From: JANQLU01 sp964434955
Lineage (GTDB): Bacteria > Planctomycetota > Planctomycetia > Pirellulales > Pirellulaceae
Assembly: GCA_964434955.1 (NCBI GenBank)
Contig: CAYSXI010000077.1
Span: 1-22,370 of the forward strand
Reading direction: 5' to 3'
DNA: 22,370 nucleotides
Positions within the stretch are counted from its first letter, which is position 1, and every line of letters starts with the position of its first letter. Both the position numbers and the translations under genes were made by a program. The notes under the pieces were generated by a model. It was not told the origin of the DNA. It did no database searches and was given only the letters and a program-made list of their open reading frames with translations. This document shows, in pieces, positions 14,194 through 22,065 of this stretch.

Positions 14194-15600
14194 CTAAGCG
14201 GGAATTCGTTCGCGAATTTCCCGAGGTACTTTTGATTGCGCTGTATGCCGCGATGTTTTTTGCGAGGCAACACTGGATTTGTGGGCAAGGGCTTTCCACA
14301 ACAAGTCGCCGCAACTTTCCTGCCAGTTGACGAGCCGGAGCCCTTCCACCGAAGTCGGCTTCGAGGTTGCCGCCGTTTCGCGAATCAAGTCGACAAGCGT
14401 TGCCGGGTCATCAAGCGGAAAGTATTTGCAGAACTCGCCACCCACTTCCCGGTGGATCGCGGTGTTGCTTGCCAAAACGGGCGTCCCATGAAAATAAGAT
14501 TCCACGATCGGCAAACCAAACCCCTCCACAATGGAAGGATACACTAATGCGCGACTACTTTGGTACAAAAACTGAATATCAGCGTCGGAAGCATCGTCAA
14601 ACCAGAACAAGCGACTGCCAAGCTCCTGATGCCGCCGAATTCGATTTTGCAAGTCGTCCGTCAACCATCCGGGACGCCCCGCGATTACCAACCTTGCATC
14701 CACGCCTTCGCTCCAAGCCCGCTCGAAGCCATCCAACAAAAAACGATGGTTTTTGCGCGGCTCCACGGTTCCGACCGTCAAAAACACCGGCGTGTTTACA
14801 TCAAAGACCTTGCGAACCGGTTCGCTTGCGGCATCTTTGGCTTCATAACGCTGAAAGTCAGCGCCCAACTTGAACGAATTGGAGGAAATCGATTCCGACT
14901 TGCCAAATCGTTCACGCGTGACCGAGCATAACTCATCGCTGACGGTCTCCGAGATTGCCGTAAAGCCATCGACTTCATCGACCAGGTATTGGAAACACTG
15001 CTCGAATTTTTGCGCTGGGTTGGCTTCGAAAAATTCCGGATGGCAAATGGGTATCAAGTCATAGACGACGGCGACCGTCGAAACTTTTTTCGCCTTCGCC
15101 TCCTGCACCACTTGCCGGTAGGGGACTTGCCAAACCGCATCCAGCAACAGGAGCAAATCGCCTTCTCGAAAATCGACTGGACGAACAAAGAGTCGGCGAA
15201 ACAACTTGGTAAAAAAACGGACGATGGCTTTGGGATAGAGAGTTTTGCGAATCCGCTTGCCGACAACGGTCAAGACTTCGCGCGTTCCAAAAGGGACCTT
15301 TCTCCAAAGCCCCGAACAAAACTCGCGGAACCGATCGCCGAACGACCGGGTTTGATGTTTGTTTTTTAGAATCGAACTATCGGGATAGTAGTCGCCGTTG
15401 CGATGTTTGATGGTAAGAATCCGAACACCCAGCTTTTTCTCCCAGTAGGGCAGGTGCGCAACAACGTTTCGAACCACGCGCTGAATCCCGGTATTCATGC
15501 GAGAATCCGAGGCATGGGATACGTCTACAAGAATTCGCCTGACATTGCTCGTGTCGGCTTCCTGCCGTTCAAATGGCAACAGGTCTTTTTGTCTTTTCAT
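14194..15600 (-). CDS. GT4-family glycosyltransferase
   Basis: This GT-B retaining glycosyltransferase is about 468 residues long. The N-terminal acceptor domain starts with RRILVDVSHASDSRMNTGIQ, and VVYDLIPICHPEFF lies mid-protein. The C-terminal donor domain has FLTVGTVEPRKNHRFLLDGF near 273-292 and PSIVEGFGLPIVES near 355-368, the E-x7-E motif of GT4. An internal basic stretch (about 110-150) with clustered Arg and Lys may bind the membrane or an acceptor lipid. The ATG at 15600 is chosen; a GTG at 15648 would add 16 residues. It probably adds a sugar to a polysaccharide or lipid-linked repeat. Donor specificity (mannose, rhamnose or another hexose) cannot be read. It is followed by gmd after 29 bases. 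Confidence 0.8.
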   Translation of the reverse strand: MKRQKDLLPFERQEADTSNVRRILVDVSHASDSRMNTGIQRVVRNVVAHLPYWEKKLGVRILTIKHRNGDYYPDSSILKNKHQTRSFGDRFREFCSGLWRKVPFGTREVLTVVGKRIRKTLYPKAIVRFFTKLFRRLFVRPVDFREGDLLLLLDAVWQVPYRQVVQEAKAKKVSTVAVVYDLIPICHPEFFEANPAQKFEQCFQYLVDEVDGFTAISETVSDELCSVTRERFGKSESISSNSFKLGADFQRYEAKDAASEPVRKVFDVNTPVFLTVGTVEPRKNHRFLLDGFERAWSEGVDARLVIAGRPGWLTDDLQNRIRRHQELGSRLFWFDDASDADIQFLYQSSRALVYPSIVEGFGLPIVESYFHGTPVLASNTAIHREVGGEFCKYFPLDDPATLVDLIRETAATSKPTSVEGLRLVNWQESCGDLLWKALAHKSSVASQKTSRHTAQSKVPREIRERIPA

Positions 15601-15692
15601 CAATCCATGATCCAAAGCAAAAGCGTCCGTTCCGCCAGATCTTATCACATGGGATTCCGTCCAAGAACACGAATCAATGCTAGCATTCGAAG

Positions 15693-16808
15693 TTAAGCGA
15701 CTCGGCGGTAGACATCGGCGGTCTGGTTTGCGGTGGCCTCCCAGCTAAACTGCCTGGCACGCTGACGCCCTTTTTCCACCAACTCGACTCGTAAGAATTC
15801 GTCGTCTAACAATTTCGACATGGCGGCAGCCAGCGACTCTTTGCAATCCGGATCAAAAAGCAGGCCATTTTCACCAACGATTTCCGGAAACGACGAGCGA
15901 TCCGAAGCAATCACAGGTGTCGAACAGGCCATGGCTTCCAATAGCGGGATACCAAATCCCTCGTAAAGAGAGGGGTAAACAAAGGCCAAACTGTTTTGAT
16001 AAAGCTGAATCAACGTTTCGTCATCAACTTTGCCTGCATGAATGATGCTTCGATTCAATTTCAATTCATGAATCTGAGCTAATTCGGATTCGGTGAACTC
16101 GGGGCCCACACAAATGACCCGAAATTCCTCACCGGTATCGGCCAGATGTTTTGAGGCGGCAAGCAAGAGCCCAAAATTTTTGTAGGTGTTTCTTGAACCG
16201 ACATAAAGAAAATAACGACCGTGAGCTTCTTTGACACGAGCCGAGTTATCTTCCAAAGCAGGCTTCAAATCGTTCGCCAGGTAGATCACGCAAGCTTTGT
16301 CGGCGGCACGACCGTAGTATTCACCCAGGTCATCCATCGTCGACTTCGAGATACAGATAATCGCGTCCGCGCGTTCGATCGCTTGCTTTTTCCAAGCGAT
16401 TTGCCTTTCGCTGTGGCGAATTTGCTCCCGAAATTTTTCGTGGATAAAGTCATAAACCGTTAGGACCACGGGCAGTCGCCTCCCGTTTCCCCGGTTGCGA
16501 ACTTCATAATGGTCACGCGACAGGAAGCGATAATAAGTCGGGTGAATGATTGCTGGACCCGAACGACGTATTGTCTTACGGACCTGAGAGGCTTCTGAGC
16601 GGCGTCGAAGCATTTTGTTCCAACGCATCCAGGGCGAAACCTCCGGCCGAAAAATATTCAGCTTGGGTGAGGCCAATTCAGGCGTTTCGATCGTTACCAG
16701 ATTCCGTTGGATCGAATCCGGCAGGTGCGCATAGAGATTGGCAAAGTACCGATTGATCCCGCCAAAGCGCTGGATCGAATAAATCGCTCCGTCGTAAAAA
16801 ACTTCCAT
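15693..16808 (-). CDS. GT4-family glycosyltransferase
   Basis: This 371-residue GT-B glycosyltransferase begins MEVFYDGAIYSIQRFGGINR, a common start in GT4 enzymes whose glycine-rich loop precedes the acceptor pocket. VVLTVYDFIHEKF near 114-126 and AIICISKSTMDDL near 149-161 are typical linking segments. FLYVGSRNTYKNFGLLL near 200-216 and PSLYEGFGIPLLEAMACSTP near 279-298 form the donor-binding domain with the E-x7-E pair (Glu283, Glu291). The ATG at 16808 fits the family start; a TTG 36 bases upstream would add 12 residues with no family similarity. It is the first gene of the minus-strand cluster and lies 92 bases upstream of the next glycosyltransferase start. The donor and acceptor are unknown. 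Confidence 0.8.
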   Translation of the reverse strand: MEVFYDGAIYSIQRFGGINRYFANLYAHLPDSIQRNLVTIETPELASPKLNIFRPEVSPWMRWNKMLRRRSEASQVRKTIRRSGPAIIHPTYYRFLSRDHYEVRNRGNGRRLPVVLTVYDFIHEKFREQIRHSERQIAWKKQAIERADAIICISKSTMDDLGEYYGRAADKACVIYLANDLKPALEDNSARVKEAHGRYFLYVGSRNTYKNFGLLLAASKHLADTGEEFRVICVGPEFTESELAQIHELKLNRSIIHAGKVDDETLIQLYQNSLAFVYPSLYEGFGIPLLEAMACSTPVIASDRSSFPEIVGENGLLFDPDCKESLAAAMSKLLDDEFLRVELVEKGRQRARQFSWEATANQTADVYRRVA

Positions 16809-16815
16809 GATGCGT

Positions 16816-16844
16816 TGTCTAACCCAATTCAAATTTTGGGTCAA
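16816..16844 (-). promoter_or_regulatory. Candidate promoter of the minus-strand polysaccharide operon
   Basis: Read on the minus strand, TTGACC (16844-16839) and TAGACA (16821-16816) are spaced by 17 bases. The -35 matches five of six positions but the -10 only three. Transcription would begin at about 16809-16808, right at the ATG, which would give a leaderless mRNA. That agrees with the lack of a ribosome-binding site before this gene. A short hairpin (ACCCAA at 16822-16827 with TTGGGT at 16836-16841) overlaps the same bases. Confidence 0.3.
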
Positions 16845-16949
16845 TAAAAGCTAGGGGGATTGGCTTCCCACAAAGATTTCCCAATCACAAAAACCGCCTT
16901 TTTTGTATTGCAATCGCGGCAGATTGGCCGGATTCGAATGGGTCCTTGG

Positions 16950-16978
16950 TTGTCAGCAAGGAGGGAAAGATTTACGAT
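16950..16978 (+). promoter_or_regulatory. Candidate promoter of the tdh-kbl-ltaE operon
   Basis: TTGTCA at 16950-16955 (five of six consensus positions) and TACGAT at 16973-16978 (four of six) are spaced by 17 bases. Transcription would start near 16985, leaving a leader of about 110 bases before the tdh ATG at 17097. The leader shows no recognised riboswitch. The spacer contains a perfect ribosome-binding sequence, discussed in the findings. The 288-base divergent region 16809-17096 otherwise holds nothing I can support. Confidence 0.4.
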
Positions 16979-17096
16979 GAAACCCTGCAAAACAAGCGAT
17001 TGCGTGAGTTGAAGCGGTGAAATCTGCCGCCAATATCCTCGCACGAATGCTTATTTGATAACGAACACTCATAGCTGGAATTTCTCGGGCGAAACC

Positions 17097-18149
17097 ATGT
17101 CGACGACCTTGCCGGCCATCATGCCGGCCATTCGAAAAACCAAGGACGCTCCGGGGCTCGAATTCTGCCCTGAAACGGAAGTTCCCACGATCGGACCCAA
17201 TGACGTCCTCGTAAAAGTCACGCATGCAGGAATCTGCGGAACCGACCGGCACATTTATGAATGGGACGAATGGAGCCAAAACCGGGTCAAAGTAGGCATC
17301 ACGACGGGGCATGAGTTTGTCGGGATCGTCACCCAGGTTGGTTCAGCCGTTAACCGCGTCGAGGTCGGACAACGGGTCAGCGCGGAGGGACACGTTGGTT
17401 GCGGCCATTGCCAGCAATGCCGAACCGGAAACGCCCACATCTGCGATCACGTTGACATTCTTGGAATTGATCGCAACGGATGTTTCGCCCATTTCATTTC
17501 GGTGCCTCAAGAAAACATTTGGCCCGTTAACCCATCGATTCCCAATCGTTTCGCCGCGATCTTCGATCCCTTTGGCAATGCCGTTCATACGGTCATGGCC
17601 GGAGACGTCAGTAATAAATCGGTTTTGATTACCGGAGTTGGAATCATCGGCCTGATGGCCGTCGCCGTTGCCCGTGCCGCAGGTGCTTGGCGCATTATCG
17701 TGACGGATGTTGATAAACGTCGTCTCAACTTGGCTATGGAATTGGGAGCGGATGAAGCACTTTCTGCGACCGATCCCGATTTGGTCCGCCAGATTCGTGA
17801 CGCCTCTGGAGCGACCGGTCCGGATGTCCTTCTGGAAATGAGCGGGCATCCCGGCGCGCTGATCCAGGGATTGGACGCACTTCAAAACGGTGGGACCGCT
17901 GCCTTGTTGGGAATCCCATCCAATGAGATTTCCATCGATCTGTCACGAACTATCATCTTCAAAGGTGCCAAGGTTCTTGGAATCAACGGCCGAATGATGT
18001 TTGAAACCTGGTATCAGATGGAACGTTTCTTACTTGCCGGTATCGATCTCGACCCGATCGTGACTCACGAAATTCCCATGGATCAATTCGAATCCGGGTT
18101 CCAGAAGATGCAATCTGGCGAAGCGATCAAAGTTGTTCTTGAAATGTAG
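17097..18149 (+). CDS. tdh: L-threonine 3-dehydrogenase
   Basis: This 350-residue zinc-dependent medium-chain dehydrogenase has HAGICGTDRHIYEWDEWSQ near residues 43-61, containing the catalytic-zinc Cys47 and the WDEWSQ block typical of Tdh. GHEFVG at 71-76 supplies the other zinc residues. GHVGCGHCQQCRTGNAHIC gives the structural-zinc cysteines 102, 105, 108 and 116. AIFDPFGNAVHT and VLITGVGIIGLMAVAVAR are the substrate and NAD-binding regions. It oxidises L-threonine to 2-amino-3-ketobutyrate. ATG 17097 is favoured over a TTG at 17055 because the upstream residues have no similarity to the family. It is 41 bases upstream of kbl, which uses its unstable product. Confidence 0.93.
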   Translation: MSTTLPAIMPAIRKTKDAPGLEFCPETEVPTIGPNDVLVKVTHAGICGTDRHIYEWDEWSQNRVKVGITTGHEFVGIVTQVGSAVNRVEVGQRVSAEGHVGCGHCQQCRTGNAHICDHVDILGIDRNGCFAHFISVPQENIWPVNPSIPNRFAAIFDPFGNAVHTVMAGDVSNKSVLITGVGIIGLMAVAVARAAGAWRIIVTDVDKRRLNLAMELGADEALSATDPDLVRQIRDASGATGPDVLLEMSGHPGALIQGLDALQNGGTAALLGIPSNEISIDLSRTIIFKGAKVLGINGRMMFETWYQMERFLLAGIDLDPIVTHEIPMDQFESGFQKMQSGEAIKVVLEM

Positions 18150-18190
18150 TATCTTCCGATACTCTCAAAGTTACGAAAAAGGAAAAAGCC

Positions 18191-19366
18191 ATGCCAAGTT
18201 CGGTTTTTGAAAACCGTTGCGCCGATTTGATTCAAGATCTGAACGACACGGGACAACTTAAGCCGTTTTACGAGATCACTTCTCCGATGCGGCCAGTGGT
18301 CCAAATCAAAGGCAAAGGCGATGTGTTGGTCCTTTGTGCCAACAACTACCTGGGCCTGGCCGACCATCCCGAGGTGATCAAAGCGGGGCTTAGAGGGATT
18401 GAAGACTATGGCGCCGGAACAGCTTCCGTGCGGTTCATTTGCGGCACCCTCGATTGCCATCGCGAACTGGAAGACAAGATCGCCAAGTTCGTCGGAACCG
18501 AATCAAGCCTGAGCTACGTAAGCTGCTGGAATGCGAACGAGGCATTGTTCCCGACGCTCGCTGGCCCAAACGACATGCTGCTTTCCGATGAACTCAACCA
18601 CGCGAGCATCATCGATGGCTGCCGGCTTGTATCCAAAAAGACATCCAAGCAAATCTACAAACATAACGACTTGGAAGACCTGGAAAATAAACTCAAGGCC
18701 GCATCGGACCACGACGTCTGTTGGATCATCACCGACGGTGTATTCAGCATGGAAGGCGACGTCTGCCCACTGCCTGAATTGATTGAGCTTTGCAAGAAAT
18801 ACAATGCGTTGCTGGTGGTGGATGACTCCCATGGCATCGGCGTTCTCGGCAAAACCGGGCGTGGTACTCCCGAACACTTTGATTGTTTTGGACAAATCGA
18901 CGTGTTGACCGGAACGCTTGGGAAAGCTTTGGGCGGTGCAGCGGGTGGTTACATTGCTGCCAGTTCCAAGGCAATTGAAGTCCTTGAGCAAAGGGCCCGG
19001 CCCAGCCTGTTCTCAAATGCATTGCCAGCGACCGTCGCCTACAGTGCTGGCAAAGCCATCGACGTGCTTGACCAAGACCCATCTATCGTCGCCCGTTTGC
19101 ATCAAAACGTTGCAACGTTTCGCCAAGGTCTGGCCGATCTCGGTTTCAATTGCACGCCTTCGCCGACAGCGATTATCCCGATTATGATTGGTGACGAAGC
19201 CGAAGCGATCAAGAAATCGGCCAAGCTTTTTGAGATGGGTGTGATGGTCATTGGGTTCGGCTTTCCCGTCGTGCCGAAAGGCGAAGCACGTTTGCGGGTT
19301 CAAATTTCTGCGGCTTTGACAGACGATCATATCCAACAAGCCATGGATGCGTTCGCAAAGCTGTAA
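18191..19366 (+). CDS. kbl: 2-amino-3-ketobutyrate CoA ligase (glycine C-acetyltransferase)
   Basis: This 391-residue protein is an alpha-oxoamine synthase of PLP fold type I. CANNYLGLADHPEV (49-62), YGAGTASVRFICGTLDCHRELE (73-94) and DELNHASIIDG (133-143) are family blocks. VVDDSHGIGVLG (209-220) holds the PLP-contacting Asp and His, and TGTLGKALGGAAGG (240-253) has the PLP Lys245. The motif set and length match Kbl better than BioF, HemA or Spt. It cleaves 2-amino-3-ketobutyrate with CoA to glycine and acetyl-CoA. AAGGA lies eight to nine bases before the ATG. It is co-transcribed with tdh, completing the Tdh-Kbl route that avoids release of aminoacetone. Confidence 0.94.
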   Translation: MPSSVFENRCADLIQDLNDTGQLKPFYEITSPMRPVVQIKGKGDVLVLCANNYLGLADHPEVIKAGLRGIEDYGAGTASVRFICGTLDCHRELEDKIAKFVGTESSLSYVSCWNANEALFPTLAGPNDMLLSDELNHASIIDGCRLVSKKTSKQIYKHNDLEDLENKLKAASDHDVCWIITDGVFSMEGDVCPLPELIELCKKYNALLVVDDSHGIGVLGKTGRGTPEHFDCFGQIDVLTGTLGKALGGAAGGYIAASSKAIEVLEQRARPSLFSNALPATVAYSAGKAIDVLDQDPSIVARLHQNVATFRQGLADLGFNCTPSPTAIIPIMIGDEAEAIKKSAKLFEMGVMVIGFGFPVVPKGEARLRVQISAALTDDHIQQAMDAFAKL

Positions 19367-19407
19367 ACCAAATTCGACTCGATTCCTGGCCCGATTTGGG
19401 AAATGCC

Positions 19408-20451
19408 ATGATTGATCTTCGCAGCGATACCTTGACTCGCCCGACCGATGCCATGCGGAAGGCGATGGCGGAAGCCGAAGTCAACGACGACGTGATCGAT
19501 GTTGACCCGACCGTCAAAAGACTTCAGGAAAAGATTGCTTCCATGCTGGGCAAGGAAGCGGCCATGTTCATGCCGTCGGGAACCATGACGAATCAGGTCG
19601 CGGTTCGATTGCATTGCGGGCCCGGAGATGAATTCATCTGCGAAGAAGGTTGTCACATCTACAACTATGAACAAGGTGCCTATGCCTCGTTGAGTGGCGT
19701 TGCAGTTCGGCCAGTGACGGGAACGAAGAGTGTCATGACCGTCGAGCAACTGGAACACTTGATTCGACCAGATGATGAGCACGCCCCGCGCACCAAGTTG
19801 GTTTGTCTTGAGAACACGCATAATCGAGGTGGTGGAAAAATCATTCCGCAGCCGGAGGTCAATCGGATTTGCGATTGGGCCCACGCCAAGGGATTGAAGA
19901 CTCACCTGGACGGTGCCCGTTTTTTGAATGCCGCCGTTGCATCGGAAGTCGATCCGGCCATCTTGGCGGAACCCTTCGACACGATCAGTGTCTGTTTCAG
20001 CAAGGGGTTGGGTGCCCCGGTCGGGTCGGCGCTGGTCGGGTCCGAAGACATGATGCTAGAGATGCGTCGCCACCGAAAACTTTTTGGCGGTGGCATGCGG
20101 CAGTCCGGGATCATTGCCGCAGGCGCGCTCCACGCACTGAACCACCACGTCGAACGGCTGAGCGAAGATCACGAAAACGCCCAGATTATTGCGCGGCACA
20201 TCAGCGAAGTCCCCGGGATCGTATGTGATCCTTCCGAAGTTCATACCAACATTGTGATTTTTGAATTGAATCCGGAACTGGGTTCGGCACCGGACTTTTG
20301 CCAACGTCTACTCGATGCGGGCGTGTGGACTTATCCTTTCAGTCATTGCCTGGTCCGTGCGGTCACGCATCTCCATATTTCCGCGGAAGACGCAAGAAAA
20401 GCGGCGGAAATCATCGCCGCAACCGCTTCGACGAAACCAAGCCTCGCCTAG
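19408..20451 (+). CDS. ltaE: Low-specificity L-threonine aldolase
   Basis: This 347-residue PLP enzyme starts MIDLRSDTLTRPTDAMRKAM, the family signature. FMPSGTMTNQVAV near 54-66, CEEGCHIYNYEQG (78-90, with the active-site-type His83), LENTHNRGGG near 134-143 and THLDGARFLNAA near 165-176 follow. SVCFSKGLGAPVGS contains the PLP Lys199. It cleaves L-threonine and L-allo-threonine to glycine and acetaldehyde, and can run in reverse. ATG 19408 is chosen over a TTG at 19396. The gene follows kbl by 41 bases, so the operon encodes two different ways of making glycine from threonine. A hairpin follows the stop. Confidence 0.92.
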   Translation: MIDLRSDTLTRPTDAMRKAMAEAEVNDDVIDVDPTVKRLQEKIASMLGKEAAMFMPSGTMTNQVAVRLHCGPGDEFICEEGCHIYNYEQGAYASLSGVAVRPVTGTKSVMTVEQLEHLIRPDDEHAPRTKLVCLENTHNRGGGKIIPQPEVNRICDWAHAKGLKTHLDGARFLNAAVASEVDPAILAEPFDTISVCFSKGLGAPVGSALVGSEDMMLEMRRHRKLFGGGMRQSGIIAAGALHALNHHVERLSEDHENAQIIARHISEVPGIVCDPSEVHTNIVIFELNPELGSAPDFCQRLLDAGVWTYPFSHCLVRAVTHLHISAEDARKAAEIIAATASTKPSLA

Positions 20452-20467
20452 CGAAGGCATGCCACGC

Positions 20468-20490
20468 GAGGCCGCCTCTCAAGCGGCCTC
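20468..20490 (+). terminator. Candidate terminator hairpin after ltaE
   Basis: GAGGCCGC at 20468-20475 pairs perfectly with GCGGCCTC at 20483-20490 across a seven-base loop. The following bases (AATCTCTGCATTTTG) contain only a weak T-run, so termination may be partial or factor-assisted. It separates the threonine operon from rtcB. Confidence 0.5.
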
Positions 20491-20610
20491 AATCTCTGCA
20501 TTTTGTCGCCATTGATTCGGAAGCACGCTAAACTCAAGACGCTTCACCGAACCTGCGATACGAGATTGGGTCGTTTCTTCCAACGAATCAATGATGAACG
20601 GAAAACTTGA

Positions 20611-22010
20611 ATGAACAAGAAACAGCTAATTCGACTGGGCGTTCCGGAAGACTGCGTGCCGCAGGCAATCGCCAGTGCGCAAAACGCTGCGCGGACTGAG
20701 GGCGACCGTCCGAAGAAAATGATTCCTAAAGTCGTACAGGCTCCTCAAGTCTACTTGTCGGACGAGCACTATGGGGAACTGGCCCGTGCGCTGATCGAAT
20801 TTGCGAACGCCCAATCCGAATTTGAACCGATTGCTTACCAGCAATGGGGCGAGGACATCGACCAGGCATCCAAGGATCAAATTTCCAACGCGTGCCAGTT
20901 GCCGGTTTCGCGAGCGGCTGCGCTGATGCCGGACGCACATTGCGGTTACGGTTTGCCAATTGGCGGAGTTCTTGGATGCGAAAACGCACTGATTCCCTAC
21001 GGCGTTGGTGTCGACATCGCTTGCCGCATGAAAATGACGGTGACCGATATTGATCCACAAATCGTTTTGGAAAACCAGAAATCACAGTGTGAATTCCTCG
21101 ACAAGGCTCTGAACAAGGGAACGCGTTTCGGAACGGGTGGAAAATGGCATCGTGCGCGCGACCACCATGTGATGGACGAAGATTGGACCATTACGGCGGT
21201 TACTCGGGNNNNNNNNNNNNNNNNNNCCACAAACAGTTGGGGACGAGCGGTTCGGGCAACCACTTTGTCGAATGGGGCCTTTTGAACCTTCCAAATGACG
21301 AACTTGGAATCGAAGCCGGTACCTATGTTGCCCTGTTGAGCCATAGTGGAAGCCGTGGTGCGGGTGCTCGCGTTTGCCAGCGCTACACCGATATCGCTCG
21401 CAAGAAGCTCCCGGCGCGTTTCAAAAATGATTCACAACTCCGCCACCTCGCCTGGTTGGACCTGGACACTCAGGAAGGTCAGGAATACTGGTTGGCCATG
21501 AACCTGATGGGGCGCTACGCGTCTGCAAATCACGAAATCATCCACCAACAAGTCACGTCGCTGGCCGGCGCGGAAGTGTTGGCGACCGTGGAAAACCACC
21601 ACAACTTCGCCTGGCGAGAAGAACACGACGGCCAGACGATGTACGTTCACCGCAAGGGCGCAACTCCTGCTGGACTTGGTGAGCTCGGCGTGATTCCTGG
21701 AAACATGGCGGACTCAGCATTTGTGGTTCGCGGAAAGGGTTGCGCACCAAGCCTGAACTCGGCATCACATGGTGCCGGTCGACGGATGTCGCGTACGCAA
21801 GCGAAGCGAGAGTTTAACTGGAAAGTATGGCGCGATCACTTGAAGGAAAAAAATGTTCGCCTGTTGGCAGGCGGGATTGATGAAGTTCCCGGCGCTTACA
21901 AGAACATCCATGATGTGATGGCGGCCCAGCAGGATCTTGTCGACATCGTCGGTGAATTCAAGCCACGTATCGTTATGATGTGCGGTGACGATAGCCGTCC
22001 CGAAGATTGA
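20611..22010 (+). CDS. rtcB: RtcB-family RNA ligase, interrupted by an assembly gap
   Basis: Two frames on either side of an N-run together make one RtcB protein of about 466 residues. The 5' part has LMPDAHCGYGLPIGGV near 105-120 and YGVGVDIACRM at 130-140, with metal-binding Asp135 and Cys138. The 3' part has GTSGSGNHFVEWG, LLSHSGSRGAGARVC, VENHHNFAWREEH, HRKGATPAGLGELGVIPG (whose His is the guanylylated residue in the family) and SASHGAGRRMSR. RtcB joins 2',3'-cyclic-phosphate or 3'-phosphate RNA ends to 5'-OH ends using GTP, in tRNA splicing and RNA repair. VDIACRM replaces the VDIGCGM of E. coli, marking a divergent subgroup. No RtcA or archease gene is nearby. The gene has its own leader and a strong downstream terminator. 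It is not a true pseudogene on this evidence; see the gap finding. Confidence 0.88.
21209..21226. other. 18-base assembly gap (N-run) inside rtcB
   Basis: Eighteen N bases lie in the middle of the rtcB coding sequence. The reading frame before them (ending …ITAVTR at 21207) and after them (resuming HKQLGTSGSG at 21228) differ by one. For the gene to be intact the gap must have a length of 1 modulo 3, for example 16 or 19 bases, so the stated 18 is only an estimate. Confidence 0.95.
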
Positions 22011-22026
22011 TTCCAGCAAGCAACTC

Positions 22027-22058
22027 GGCCGTCCTGAATCAGGGCGGCCTTTTTTTTT
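22027..22058 (+). terminator. Strong intrinsic terminator of rtcB
   Basis: A ten-base-pair stem (22027-22036 with 22040-22049, one G-T pair) has a three-base loop and is followed at once by nine T residues (22050-22058). It begins 17 bases after the rtcB stop and points in the plus direction. It lies between rtcB and the converging minus-strand gene. Confidence 0.92.
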
Positions 22059-22065
22059 CGCAGGA

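Noticed and set aside
14165..14314. Fifty extra N-terminal codons for gmd
   Set aside because: The Gmd fold starts exactly at the internal MSKVALITG, and the extension overlaps the preceding gene with unrelated sequence.
20591..20614. A seven-codon frame whose TGA overlaps the rtcB ATG
   Set aside because: It is too short and has no supporting ribosome-binding site; likely chance, though translational coupling cannot be excluded.
20611..22010. rtcB as two separate genes or a pseudogene
   Set aside because: The two halves complement each other exactly within one RtcB family pattern, and the break coincides with an N-gap of uncertain length.
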